Below the pieces are notes generated by a model. The model saw only the letters and a list, made by a program, of their open reading frames with translations, searched no databases and had not been told where the DNA came from. A DNA stretch of 13,323 nucleotides from Bacteroidia bacterium. Its GTDB lineage: Bacteria; Bacteroidota; Bacteroidia; Bacteroidales; Azobacteroidaceae. Below are positions 1-8,900 of this stretch, in pieces. Location of the stretch: contig BNTV01000123.1 of the NCBI GenBank assembly GCA_025996865.1, positions 1 through 13,323 of the forward strand, given 5' to 3'. The position numbers and the translations under genes were made by a program. The first letter of the stretch is position 1, and the number at the start of each line of letters is the position of its first letter.

Positions 1-78
1 CGGATGTTCATCGGTTTCGCAAGCCCAAAAGAAAGTCAGGCAGGCAAGCAGCATTATTATATTATATATTTTTCTCAT
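1..78 (-). CDS. N-terminus of a surface lipoprotein, truncated by window edge
   Basis: Only the first 26 codons are visible, from an ATG at 78-76 reading out of the left edge. They encode a short basic start (MRK), a hydrophobic stretch and a lipobox ending in Cys20 (F-F-W-A-C), which is a type II signal peptide. The residues after the cysteine (E-T-D-E) are acidic, as in the lipoprotein export signal that sends Bacteroidota lipoproteins to the cell surface. The gene starts 39 bp after the SusD-like gene on the same strand, so it is probably the third gene of the susC-susD operon. In such loci this position often holds a SusE/F-like glycan-binding protein, an Ig/TIG-domain lipoprotein or a surface glycoside hydrolase. 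The visible part cannot tell these apart. The reading frame and signal peptide are clear; the function is unknown. Confidence 0.8.
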   Translation of the reverse strand, partial: MRKIYNIIMLLACLTFFWACETDEHP

Positions 79-117
79 TGTTATTCTATTTTATTTAATG
101 TTTAACAATCATTGTCA

Positions 118-1707
118 TTAATAACCCTGATTTTGTTTCAAATTAGTATTGGCATTGATGTCGGATGCCGGTAGCGGATAGATGTTGAAATGGGCATCTG
201 CTCCACGACCGTCTTTCACGCCGCCTTTCCATTCCCAAACATAACTACTGCTTGTGAATAATCCATAACGGATAAGATCGGTACGGCGGAAACATTCCCA
301 ATACAATTCACGGGCGCGTTCGTCGAGAATGAAATTCGCCGTTAATTGCGATTCTCCGATTGAAGAAACGTCGGCTCTTGTCCGTAATTGGTTGATATAA
401 CCTACTGCATCGCCTTTTGAGCCACTGCCACCGCGTACAACCGCTTCGGCATAAATCAAATATTGTTCTGCCAGACGGAACAGCGGGAAATCAATGTCGG
501 CAGCATCTTGGTTAGCGCCTGAACCATAAACGGGATTTCCAACGGTTGAAGCGGATGTTATATTTCGATATTTGTAGGTTTGCAATCCATATTCCCAGTT
601 CGTTGGAGAGTTGTCTATTGCAGAATTTTCACCTACAAACAGGAAACGTTTATCGTTCTGACCAAATTTACTAAACATCTCTTTTCTTATGCGGTATCCA
701 TTCCAATATTTATTGTTACCTAACATTCCATAGCTGATAATTTTATCTGCATACGTGGACTGGTAATCAATGTTTGAACCGCAATTAACCAAGAATGAAG
801 TGCCGCCATAACCGTATGCCTTCTGTCCATCGTAAGCAATCGCCAAAATTATTTCCGGGTTGTTTTTGTCGTTATCCGCTAAAAACAACTCTTCATAGTT
901 GCCTTTCAGAGAAAAGCCGGCATCAATTACTTTTTTAGCATAAGTAGCAGCATCCGTCCAACGAGCGGTTCCGGTATAAACTTCGGCGTTCAGATACAGG
1001 CGGGCAAGCAAAGCCCAGGCAGCAGCCTGGTCGGCGCGTCCGTATTCGTTTGCTTTCGGCGCTTTCAACAGATTGTTGTTTGTTATATCCAACAATTCCG
1101 ATTCTACATATTTGAATAATTCGATACGATTTGTTTGAGCAGGCAGAATACCCAGTGCATCGTTTTCCGTTACAAAGGGCGGATTTCCGAAAATATCCAA
1201 TAATACCCAATAATCAAATGCACGGATAAAACGGGCTTCCGCTTTGAAATTGGTCACTTCTGCGCCTAAATCTTCCTTTGCATTCCGGATAAATTCGTTG
1301 GCGTACATGATTTGCATAACCACCCTGTAATATAAACCGGATGTAAATCTGTCATCAATAGTAAAGTTAATATCATTCAATTCGGGAATACCCGGATCCT
1401 GAATCCATAAGCAATGCGCTTCTTCTGTAGGAAGCTCCTGATGATTAAACCAAACACGCAGAAAGTCTGCATTTTGACCCTCGTCAATACCGGGGATAGG
1501 TAAGTCTGATTTACCCGCAGGACTTGTATTTCCTGTTGTCGTGTAGGCAAGATATACTTTTGCCAATGCGCCTTTTGTTCCTTCAAACGTAGAGAAAACC
1601 ACTTCCGAAGAAGATGTGTTTTCGGGATAAATATCCAAATCGGTACAGGAAGCAAACATCAATAGCGGCGCTATTATTGCGATGATTTGATAAATATACT
1701 TTTTCAT
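118..1707 (-). CDS. SusD/RagB-family nutrient-binding outer-membrane lipoprotein
   Basis: This is a 529-residue SusD-like protein, a usual length for the family. It should be a surface lipoprotein that caps the SusC barrel and captures oligosaccharide for import. The signal peptide (about residues 1-20) ends in the lipobox F-A-S-C with Cys21, followed by T-D-L-D. Family hallmarks are the helical block KAEARFIRAFDYWVLLDIFG (155-174), where the TPR-like SusD fold usually lies, then DFPLFRLAEQYLIYAEAV (406-423), a motif of the C-terminal RagB/SusD domain. The segment LDERARELYWECFRRTDLIR (461-480) and an end of the type YPLPASDIN...NLKQNQGY complete the match. It lies 20 bp downstream of the SusC-like gene with no promoter visible between, so the two are almost certainly cotranscribed. 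The bound glycan cannot be read from the sequence; starch is not implied. Family assignment is very secure. Confidence 0.97.
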   Translation of the reverse strand: MKKYIYQIIAIIAPLLMFASCTDLDIYPENTSSSEVVFSTFEGTKGALAKVYLAYTTTGNTSPAGKSDLPIPGIDEGQNADFLRVWFNHQELPTEEAHCLWIQDPGIPELNDINFTIDDRFTSGLYYRVVMQIMYANEFIRNAKEDLGAEVTNFKAEARFIRAFDYWVLLDIFGNPPFVTENDALGILPAQTNRIELFKYVESELLDITNNNLLKAPKANEYGRADQAAAWALLARLYLNAEVYTGTARWTDAATYAKKVIDAGFSLKGNYEELFLADNDKNNPEIILAIAYDGQKAYGYGGTSFLVNCGSNIDYQSTYADKIISYGMLGNNKYWNGYRIRKEMFSKFGQNDKRFLFVGENSAIDNSPTNWEYGLQTYKYRNITSASTVGNPVYGSGANQDAADIDFPLFRLAEQYLIYAEAVVRGGSGSKGDAVGYINQLRTRADVSSIGESQLTANFILDERARELYWECFRRTDLIRYGLFTSSSYVWEWKGGVKDGRGADAHFNIYPLPASDINANTNLKQNQGY

Positions 1708-1727
1708 ATTTTTCTTGTTTTTTATAA

Positions 1728-4700
1728 TTAGAAATTAAGACTTAATCCGAGGCTGTATGTGCGCGGATTCGGATAGAAGTTATTGTCGATACCGTTAGTC
1801 ATTTCAGGGTCAATGCCATCGTATTTGGTTATCGTAAATACATTTTGAACCGTGAAATTAGCCCGTAAACCGGCTTTACCATTAAAGATTTTTCCAAAAT
1901 CGTATCCTAACTGGATATAATCCATTTTCAGGAATGAGGCATTTTGAATATAATAATCCGAAAGTAATTGACGGTTATTAAAATAGGTGTTCAAGCCATC
2001 TACTACATTGTTCATCAGAAAAGTATTCGGATTTAGCGTTTGCGAAAAATTACCCAGATCCGAATTAACATTATTGTAAACATAGTTTCCGATACTTGAA
2101 CGCAAAGCAGTTGCCAGCATCCAGTTTTTATAAGTAAATGTGGTATTGAATCCCATATACCAGTCGGGAGCCGGTTTCCGGCTCAGGTATAAATCCTGAT
2201 CATTGGTTACGCCATCGCCGTTGAGGTCTTCATAAATTCCTTCAATAGGTTTTCCGTTCTCATCATATACTTGCCGGTAAACATAGAACGTATTGGGTGC
2301 ATAGCCGACTTTGTGAATTTGAATGGTATTACCTGTTCCGCCTGATATGTTGCCTGTCATTTGACCTTTATAATCCGATTCGGGACCATCGTTCAGAGAT
2401 AATTGGGTGATTTCGGTATGGTTGTAAGTAAGGTTGAATCCAAAATCCCAATGCATGTCTTTACTTTCTATGGCTACGATTCCAATATTTCCTTCTACTC
2501 CCCGGTTATCCATAGTTCCGATGTTTTTAATGATATAGGGCGTGAAATTACTGCCGGCGGGCAACGGAACTTCATTCAGCAAGTCGATAGTATGCTTTTG
2601 GTAATAATCAACACTACCATAGATGCGATTTTTTACGAATCCCCAATCCAAGCCGATATTTTTGGTCGTAGTCTGTTCCCATTTGCGATTGGAGTCATAA
2701 CCGTTAGGTCTCCAACCTGAATAGAATTGATTTCCAAACTGGATCTGTGCGTTCGGATCGCTCAATTCGTAAACAGGTAACCAACCGAAGTCGCTATTTA
2801 AGTCTTGTTGTCCTGTAATACCCCAACCCAAGCGAAGTTTCAAATTGGAAAGGACTTCGATGTTTTTGAGGAACGCTTCTTCATTGATACGCCATGCCAA
2901 AGCTACGGAAGGAAAAGTACCCCAGCGGTTTTCGGGACTGAATCTTGAAGAGCCGTCACGGCGAATGGTTGCGGTTAATAAGTAACGTTCCAAAAGATTG
3001 TAATTCAAACGGCCGTAGAAAGAAATCAAACGATTGTGAGGCGGAATTTTAGTACCTGCTTCTTTTGCCAGATTGTTGTCAAAATATAATTCGTTGAATG
3101 TTTTTTCTTTTATTTGCCAGTCCTGCCAGGTATAACCTCCCATCACTTCAATGCGGTTTGCAGCGTTCAACTGTTTTGTATAGTTCAGATAAAATTCCAA
3201 CAGTTGGTTTTGCTTTTTCTGGTCGAATTGGGTTCTTCTTCCATTCGGATATTCTGCCGGTGACCAGGGTTGAGTAATCACTTTTCCGGTTCCTTGCGAA
3301 ATATCGTAACCCAAATTCAAATTGGCGCGCAAGTCGGGCAAAAAGTGAAATTTATAATCGAACTGTATATTTCCGATGCTACGGTAAACATCCGACTGGT
3401 CGTCTTTGCCGTAAAGCAATGCCACCGGATTCCGGGTAGCCAGCGAATTTAAATCACCCGAAAATAACCAGGCCCAGTAGCCGTTAAAACTATCGAACCC
3501 ATTGGCTTTAACCGGCTGGGTCGGATCCATGCGCAAAGCAGCGCCAATGGCGTCTCCGTTCCCGAAACGGGAATGGGTATAAGTTCCTTTTAAATTTGCA
3601 TTGACCGACAGATGTTTATCAAAAAAAGTCGGCGACAGGTTAACCGCAACGGTTCCCCGTTTCATATTGTCCGTATCCAAAATACCGTCCTGGCTGATAA
3701 ATCCGGCGGAAACCCTGTAAGGCAAGAATCCGGCAGAGCCGCTTACACTGATATTGTTATCGGTAGTAAATGCATTGCGGAAAATTTCTTTTTGCCAGTC
3801 GGTGTTAGCCGTTCCAAGATAACCGATGTATTGAGCGGCTCTGTCCGCATCGAAACGCACAATAGCTTGACTTTTTACAAGATCACGGAATTGATCGGCA
3901 GAAAGCGTTTCTACTTTTCGAGCAATGGTTGCAATTGAATTTTGCGTGGAAATATCCACCTTTAAGTTTTGTCCCGTAGATCCTTTTTTGGTAGTAATAA
4001 TAATTACACCATTGGAAGCGCGGGAACCGTAAATAGCTGTTGCGGAAGCATCCTTCAACACGTTCATGGATTCGATGTCATTGGGATTGATGGTTGAAAG
4101 CGGATTAGTCACTCCGTTAATACCTCCGTTATCCACCGGAACACCGTCGATTACGATAAGCGGGTCGTTACTTGCATTCAAAGAAGCGCCTCCGCGAATA
4201 CGGATTTGATTGCCGCTTCCTGCACGTCCGCCGGTAGAGGTGATTTGCACACCGGCTACTTTACCTGTAATCAGCGAAGTCGGATTGGTAACCAAGCCTT
4301 TTTGGAAGTCTTTTTGGCTGATTGCCGTGATTGAGCCGGTTAAGTCGCCTTTTTTCATGGTACCGTAACCGATAACAACCACTTCATTCAACAACTGTGC
4401 GTCTTCTTTCAAAACAATCCTGAAAGAAGTTTCGTTACCAACCGGAATCTCTTTAGATGTATATCCAATATAAGATACTACCAACACGGCATTTTCTCCC
4501 ACAGATAATTCAAAATTGCCATCGACATCGGTAGCTGTTCCGCGAGTCGTACCCTTTTCGGAAACCGATGCTCCGATTGTCGGTTCGTTGAATTCATCTA
4601 AAACCGTACCGGTAATTCGTTTCAAATTTTGAGCGGATACATTCAAACTGAACAACAAACAGAAAAGTATTATGCATGTTTGTTGTAGTCTTTTGAAAAT

Positions 4701-4730
4701 TGGTTCTTTCCTTTTTTTCATGACATTCAA
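1728..4730 (-). CDS. SusC/RagA-family TonB-linked outer-membrane transporter
   Basis: This 1000-residue protein is a SusC-like TonB-dependent transporter that imports SusD-captured ligand across the outer membrane using ExbBD-TonB energy. A signal peptide (about 1-33, V-S-A before Gln34) is followed by a carboxypeptidase-regulatory-like beta-sandwich (about 37-108, ITGTVLDEFNEPTIGASV...SYIGYTSKEI). A TonB-box-like segment, NEVVVIGYGT, lies at 115-124. The plug domain (about 126-250) carries the SusC signature IDGVPVDNGG and DIESMNVLKDASATAIYGSR, ending GVIIITTKKG. The rest is a beta-barrel that finishes with an aromatic C-terminal residue (SLGLSLNF), as expected for BAM-dependent insertion. 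The start at 4730 is used; an ATG three codons later (4721) is equally plausible. There is no N-terminal STN (secretin/TonB) domain, so control by a FecR-type anti-sigma pathway is unlikely. That fits the AraC gene encoded just upstream. Confidence 0.97.
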   Translation of the reverse strand: MNVMKKRKEPIFKRLQQTCIILFCLLFSLNVSAQNLKRITGTVLDEFNEPTIGASVSEKGTTRGTATDVDGNFELSVGENAVLVVSYIGYTSKEIPVGNETSFRIVLKEDAQLLNEVVVIGYGTMKKGDLTGSITAISQKDFQKGLVTNPTSLITGKVAGVQITSTGGRAGSGNQIRIRGGASLNASNDPLIVIDGVPVDNGGINGVTNPLSTINPNDIESMNVLKDASATAIYGSRASNGVIIITTKKGSTGQNLKVDISTQNSIATIARKVETLSADQFRDLVKSQAIVRFDADRAAQYIGYLGTANTDWQKEIFRNAFTTDNNISVSGSAGFLPYRVSAGFISQDGILDTDNMKRGTVAVNLSPTFFDKHLSVNANLKGTYTHSRFGNGDAIGAALRMDPTQPVKANGFDSFNGYWAWLFSGDLNSLATRNPVALLYGKDDQSDVYRSIGNIQFDYKFHFLPDLRANLNLGYDISQGTGKVITQPWSPAEYPNGRRTQFDQKKQNQLLEFYLNYTKQLNAANRIEVMGGYTWQDWQIKEKTFNELYFDNNLAKEAGTKIPPHNRLISFYGRLNYNLLERYLLTATIRRDGSSRFSPENRWGTFPSVALAWRINEEAFLKNIEVLSNLKLRLGWGITGQQDLNSDFGWLPVYELSDPNAQIQFGNQFYSGWRPNGYDSNRKWEQTTTKNIGLDWGFVKNRIYGSVDYYQKHTIDLLNEVPLPAGSNFTPYIIKNIGTMDNRGVEGNIGIVAIESKDMHWDFGFNLTYNHTEITQLSLNDGPESDYKGQMTGNISGGTGNTIQIHKVGYAPNTFYVYRQVYDENGKPIEGIYEDLNGDGVTNDQDLYLSRKPAPDWYMGFNTTFTYKNWMLATALRSSIGNYVYNNVNSDLGNFSQTLNPNTFLMNNVVDGLNTYFNNRQLLSDYYIQNASFLKMDYIQLGYDFGKIFNGKAGLRANFTVQNVFTITKYDGIDPEMTNGIDNNFYPNPRTYSLGLSLNF

Positions 4731-4936
4731 TTTATTTTAAATTTAGTAATTAATAAGCACTCCAAACTATTTAAAGTTGTTGTATTTCACAGCATTTTGT
4801 AAATAATTGAACAAAGGTATATAAAAAAAAGGTAGAATTTTCGTTTATAAAAAAAATCTAAATGATTATTTAATTAATAATTTGATTATTAAATAGTTAG
4901 TTGTTTTTTTCAGCCGAAAAATCTAAATAGATTCCA
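4731..4936 (-). promoter_or_regulatory. AT-rich spacer upstream of susC with candidate promoter and repeats
   Basis: This 206-bp gap between the AraC stop and the susC start holds no gene. On the minus strand a Bacteroidota-type -7 element TACCTTTG lies at 4812-4819, about 80 bp before the susC ATG. No TTTG box is seen about 19 bp upstream of it, a pattern that fits activator dependence. A 12-bp direct repeat (AAAAATCTAAAT on the plus strand) occurs at 4852-4863 and 4917-4928. The second copy overlaps a perfect 14-bp palindrome, AATCTAAATAGATT (4920-4933), that sits 3 bp beyond the AraC stop. On the minus strand this palindrome is followed by TTT, so it could be a weak terminator for AraC instead. 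The region is AT-rich enough that short repeats can occur by chance, so operator claims are tentative. Confidence 0.5.
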
Positions 4937-5818
4937 TTAGTTTTTATACCGTTTTCTATATTCCTTGGGCGTTATTTCCATCTCCTGCTTAAATGCTTTC
5001 GAAAAATGAAACGGGTCATAAAATCCCAACCGGAAAGCAATTTCCTTCAATTTCAAGTCGGAAAACTGTAAATGGGAACAGGCGCGTTGTATTTTGAGCT
5101 GGTTGTAATAATCCATCGGCGGATAAGAAGTTTTTTCCGTAAAAATGGCGTTCAGGCGGGACGGCGAATAACCAACATGGTGGGCTATGTCCCCGAGCGT
5201 AATTTTTGTTTCGAGATTATTTTTCATAAACAGGATGCTTTTTTGTACGGTATCCGCTTCTTTTACATTTTTTACTTCCCGGTATTGATTCAGGTATTTA
5301 ATGGACGCCAGAAAATACCGCAGGCAACAGCTTACGTATTCGAGATTTTCGGGACTGTATCCCATTTCAAGATTTTGGTACATTTCCTCAAACAAGAGAA
5401 AACGGTCGCGATAACGGCTTTTATCGGAATCGGCCAAACTAATCAAGCGACCGGCCAGTGAAGAAAACAAATTTACATCCGTTCCGCAAAAATGTATCCA
5501 GTAAATACTCCACGGATTGGAATTACCCGAACCATAAGCGTGCGCTTCATTGGCAGGCAGGATAAACGCCTGATTTTTGTCCAGAATATGTTTTTCTCCG
5601 GCGTATTGTACCCAACCGGTTCCTTCTTCGCAATAGATGAAAATATTCTCATTTGTTCCATTCGACCTTTCCCGGAAATGATTCCTGGCTTGGGGGTAAT
5701 ATCCGATGTGGGTGACATGCAATTGCCGGGTAATTGCGTTATCTGCTTGATAATTTCTGATATTATAAGGAGTTATAATCGCCTTTTCACCTTTAAAGCC
5801 ATCTGCAATCTTTTCCAT
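4937..5818 (-). CDS. AraC-family transcriptional regulator (cupin sensor plus HTH)
   Basis: This 293-residue protein has the classic two-domain AraC layout. The N-terminal half (about 20-115) resembles the AraC arabinose-binding cupin: NHFRER near 46-51, then the run ENIFIYCEEGTGWVQYAG and ILPANEAHAYGS. The C-terminal half (about 190-293) has two helix-turn-helix units, LGDIAHHVGYSPSRLNAIF (208-226) and LKEIAFRLGFYDPFHFSKAF (257-276), ending in the family motif TPKEYRKRY. Such one-component regulators bind a small sugar in the cytoplasm and switch activator function at direct-repeat half-sites. It lies directly upstream of susC on the same strand and divergent from the DUF5107 gene, so both are probable targets. 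Many Bacteroides polysaccharide loci use hybrid two-component or ECF-sigma/anti-sigma control, so an AraC regulator suggests response to an imported monosaccharide or short sugar. The inducer is not readable. Family call is very secure; target genes are inferred. Confidence 0.95.
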   Translation of the reverse strand: MEKIADGFKGEKAIITPYNIRNYQADNAITRQLHVTHIGYYPQARNHFRERSNGTNENIFIYCEEGTGWVQYAGEKHILDKNQAFILPANEAHAYGSGNSNPWSIYWIHFCGTDVNLFSSLAGRLISLADSDKSRYRDRFLLFEEMYQNLEMGYSPENLEYVSCCLRYFLASIKYLNQYREVKNVKEADTVQKSILFMKNNLETKITLGDIAHHVGYSPSRLNAIFTEKTSYPPMDYYNQLKIQRACSHLQFSDLKLKEIAFRLGFYDPFHFSKAFKQEMEITPKEYRKRYKN

Positions 5819-5867
5819 ATTTTTTGTAGTATTAAGTTCATTTTATGTAGCCGCCATGACATAGCGA

Positions 5868-5899
5868 CAAAAATAGTTATATTTTACATGTTTTCAAAA
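5868..5899 (-). promoter_or_regulatory. Promoter of the AraC-family gene
   Basis: On the minus strand a -33 box TTTTG (5899-5895) and a -7 box TATTTTTG (5875-5868) are separated by 19 bp. This matches the Bacteroidota consensus TTTG / TAnnTTTG closely. It gives an untranslated leader of roughly 45 nt before the ATG at 5818. The leader contains an imperfect inverted pair TGTAGC (5846-5851) and GCGACA (5864-5869), which could be a regulator site but is short. Confidence 0.7.
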
Positions 5900-5910
5900 T
5901 AATTGTGCAT

Positions 5911-5940
5911 TTTTATTCAGTCTCTTCCATTGTACTTTTG
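5911..5940 (+). promoter_or_regulatory. Promoter of the DUF5107-TPR gene
   Basis: The plus strand has a consensus -7 element TACTTTTG (5933-5940), about 30 bp before the ATG at 5970. At the expected -33 distance there is only a T-run (TTTT, 5911-5914), with no TTTG. A good -7 with a poor -33 is the same pattern seen before susC and would suit activation by the divergent AraC protein. This promoter sits back-to-back with the AraC promoter, the two -33 regions lying about 12 bp apart. Confidence 0.6.
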
Positions 5941-5969
5941 CTTCGTCTTTCAAATTATAAAAATTATTT

Positions 5970-8900
5970 ATGGAAAAGATAACAGAATATTTAATTCAAT
6001 CAACGGTTAACGAAAAAGGGAAAGTTTGTGCATGGGAAGAAACCGTGCTGTTGCCGACTTATCCCATCGGGGAAGAGGAAAAAAATCCGATTTTTCTTGA
6101 AAAGCGGATTTATCAGGGCAGTAGCGGTGTTGTTTATCCTTATCCGGTAGTCGAAAAAATATCAGATGAAAAAAAGGATGTTCCTTACAGGGCTTTTTTC
6201 ATTGAAAATGAATACATAAAAATCATGATATTACCCGAATTGGGCGGTAGGGTGCAATTGGCTTACGACAAAATACGGAAACGTCCCTTTGTATATTATA
6301 ATCAAGTCGTCAAACCGGCGTTGGTGGGACTTACCGGGCCTTGGATTTCGGGAGGCATTGAATTTAACTGGCCGCAACATCATCGGCCAAGTACTTTTTT
6401 ACCAACCGATTGCCGTATCGAGGAAAACGCCGATGGAAGCAAAACGATTTGGTGTAACGAAGTTGAACGCATGTTTCGCACGAAGGGCATGCACGGCTTC
6501 ACCCTGCATCCGGGAAAAGCGTATCTCGAAATCAAAGTCAGCATATACAACCGCACACCTTTTCCGCAGACCTTTTTGTGGTGGGCGAATCCCGCCGTGT
6601 TTGTCAATGACGGCTATAAATCCGTGTTTCCGCCGGATGTTCATGCCGTATTCGACCACGGAAAAAGAGCCGTTTCCAAATTTCCGATAGCAACCGGTGA
6701 ATACTACAAACAGGATTATTCGGCAGGCGTGGATATTTCAAAATATAAAAATATTCCGGTGCCGACGTCCTACATGGCGATTCGTTCGGAATACGATTTT
6801 ATCGGCGGTTATGAAGACGATGTGCAAGCCGGATTATTGCATGTCGCCAATCACCACGTATCGCCCGGTAAAAAACAATGGACATGGGGTAACGGTGATT
6901 TCGGAAAAGCATGGGACAGGAATTTGACGGACGAAGACGGCCCGTATATCGAACTGATGACCGGCGTTTACACGGATAATCAACCGGATTTCAGCTGGAT
7001 ACAGCCTTACGAAGAAAAATCGTGGACGCAATATTTTATGCCTTATGCCAAAGTGGGTTATGTGAAAAATGCTAACAAGGAAGCCGTTGTAAATATGGAA
7101 ACCAATGGTGATAAAACGGATATTATCATTTATACGACAGCTGTTTACAAAAATCTTCGTTTGACATTACAAGATAACAGTGAAAAAATCCTTTTAGACA
7201 AAATTGTTAATGTTTCTCCGGAAAATCCCTACCGGACAACTATTCATACCGGAGAATGTAAACCGGAAGATTTGCAATTCAATTTATACACGGAACAAAA
7301 TACGCTTCTGATTTCCTACAAATCCGAAAAAGAAAAAATCAAACCCATCCCGGACCCGGCGCAAGCGGCGAAGGAACCACAGGAAATCGCTTCGGTCGAA
7401 CAGCTGTACCTCACCGGCTTGCATCTGGAGCAATACCGTCATGCAACCTACAATCCATCGGATTATTATCAGGAAGCCTTGAAGCGCGAACCGGGAGATA
7501 TTCGTTCCAACAATGCCGTAGGTTTGCTGTATTTGCGGAGGGGACAATTTGCCAAAGCAGAACCTTATTTTCGCAAAGCCGTTGAAACGCTCACTCAACG
7601 CAACCCCAATCCCTATGATGGCGAACCCTATTACAATTTGGGTTGGAGTTTGAAATTGCAAGGAAAAATGGATGAAGCCTATACCGCTTTTTATAAAGCG
7701 ACTTGGAACGCCGCCTGGCAAGACGCTGCTTATCTGTCTCTGGCTCAAATCGATTGCTTGAAAGCGGACGATGAAGGACATAAATCCAAATGGGACGATG
7801 CTTTGGAAAAAGTAGAACGCAGCTTGATACGTAATTGGCACAATCATAAAGCAAGGCAATTAAAGGCATCGATTCTAAGGAAAACAGGCAAAGAGAAAGA
7901 AGCATTACAATGGATTGAAGATTCCCTGAAAATTGACGCTTTCAATACAGGTTGCCGTTTCGAGAAATATTTGTTAACCGGCGATTCTTCCGTTTTGACC
8001 GAAATGTACCGCTTATCCAGAGGTTCTGAACACGATTTCATCGAATATGCGCTGGATTTTGCCGCTGCCGGATTGTACAAGGAAGCGGAACAATTATTAA
8101 CAGGTGAAAGGCTTATCACCTTGTACCCCATGACTTTTTACGCTTTGGGCTATTTTGCCGCGCAACGCGGAGACGTCAGCCTTGCCAAAAAATATTATGT
8201 ACGGGCCGCACAATTATCGCCGGATAAATGTTTCCCCAACCGCATGGAAGAAGTGAATATTTTGCAGGACGCCATTGAAAAAAATCCTTCGGACGCCAAA
8301 GCGCTTTATTATTTGGGAAATTTTTGGTATGCTTTCCGCCAATACGATGAAGCCATTGATTGCTGGGAAAAATCGGCAAATATCGACGACACTTTCCCTA
8401 CGGTATTGCGTAACTTGGCTTTAGCTTACTACAACAAACGAAACGAAAAACAGAAAGCGCAACAATTACTCGAAAAAGCTTTTGCTTTGGATTCAGGTAG
8501 CGCTCGTATCCTGATGGAACTCGACCAATTATATAAGAAAACGGCTCGTCCGCATAAGGAACGTTTGGCTTTTCTCGAACAATATCCCGTTTTGGTAGAA
8601 GAACGTGATGATCTTTGTATTGAGCGGATTACACTTTACAATCAAACCGGACAATACGAAAAAGCGAAGGAACTGATAGACAGCCGCCGGTTTCATCCCT
8701 GGGAAGGCGGCGAAGGAAAAGTCACCGGCCAATATGTTTTGTGCCGTATCGAATCAGCCAAACAAGCGATTATCGATAAACGATTTACCGATGCTTTGCG
8801 CCTGTTACAGGAAACGGATAATTATCCGCCTAATCTGGGTGAAGGAAAATTGAAAAATGCGGAAGAGAATGATATTTATTATTATAAAGGTTTGGCTTAC

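Noticed and set aside
5846..5869. TGTAGC / GCGACA inverted pair as a firm operator
   Set aside because: Only five of six positions pair over a 12-bp gap, which is easily due to chance; it is mentioned only as a weak candidate.
5492..5902. A 136-codon plus-strand frame over the AraC gene start and its promoter
   Set aside because: It is antisense to the AraC coding region, covers that gene's promoter and its translation looks like antisense noise.
7284..7859. A 191-codon open frame on the minus strand inside the DUF5107-TPR gene
   Set aside because: It lies wholly antisense to a strongly supported gene, has a Phe/Ile-rich composition typical of antisense reading, and matches no family I recognise.
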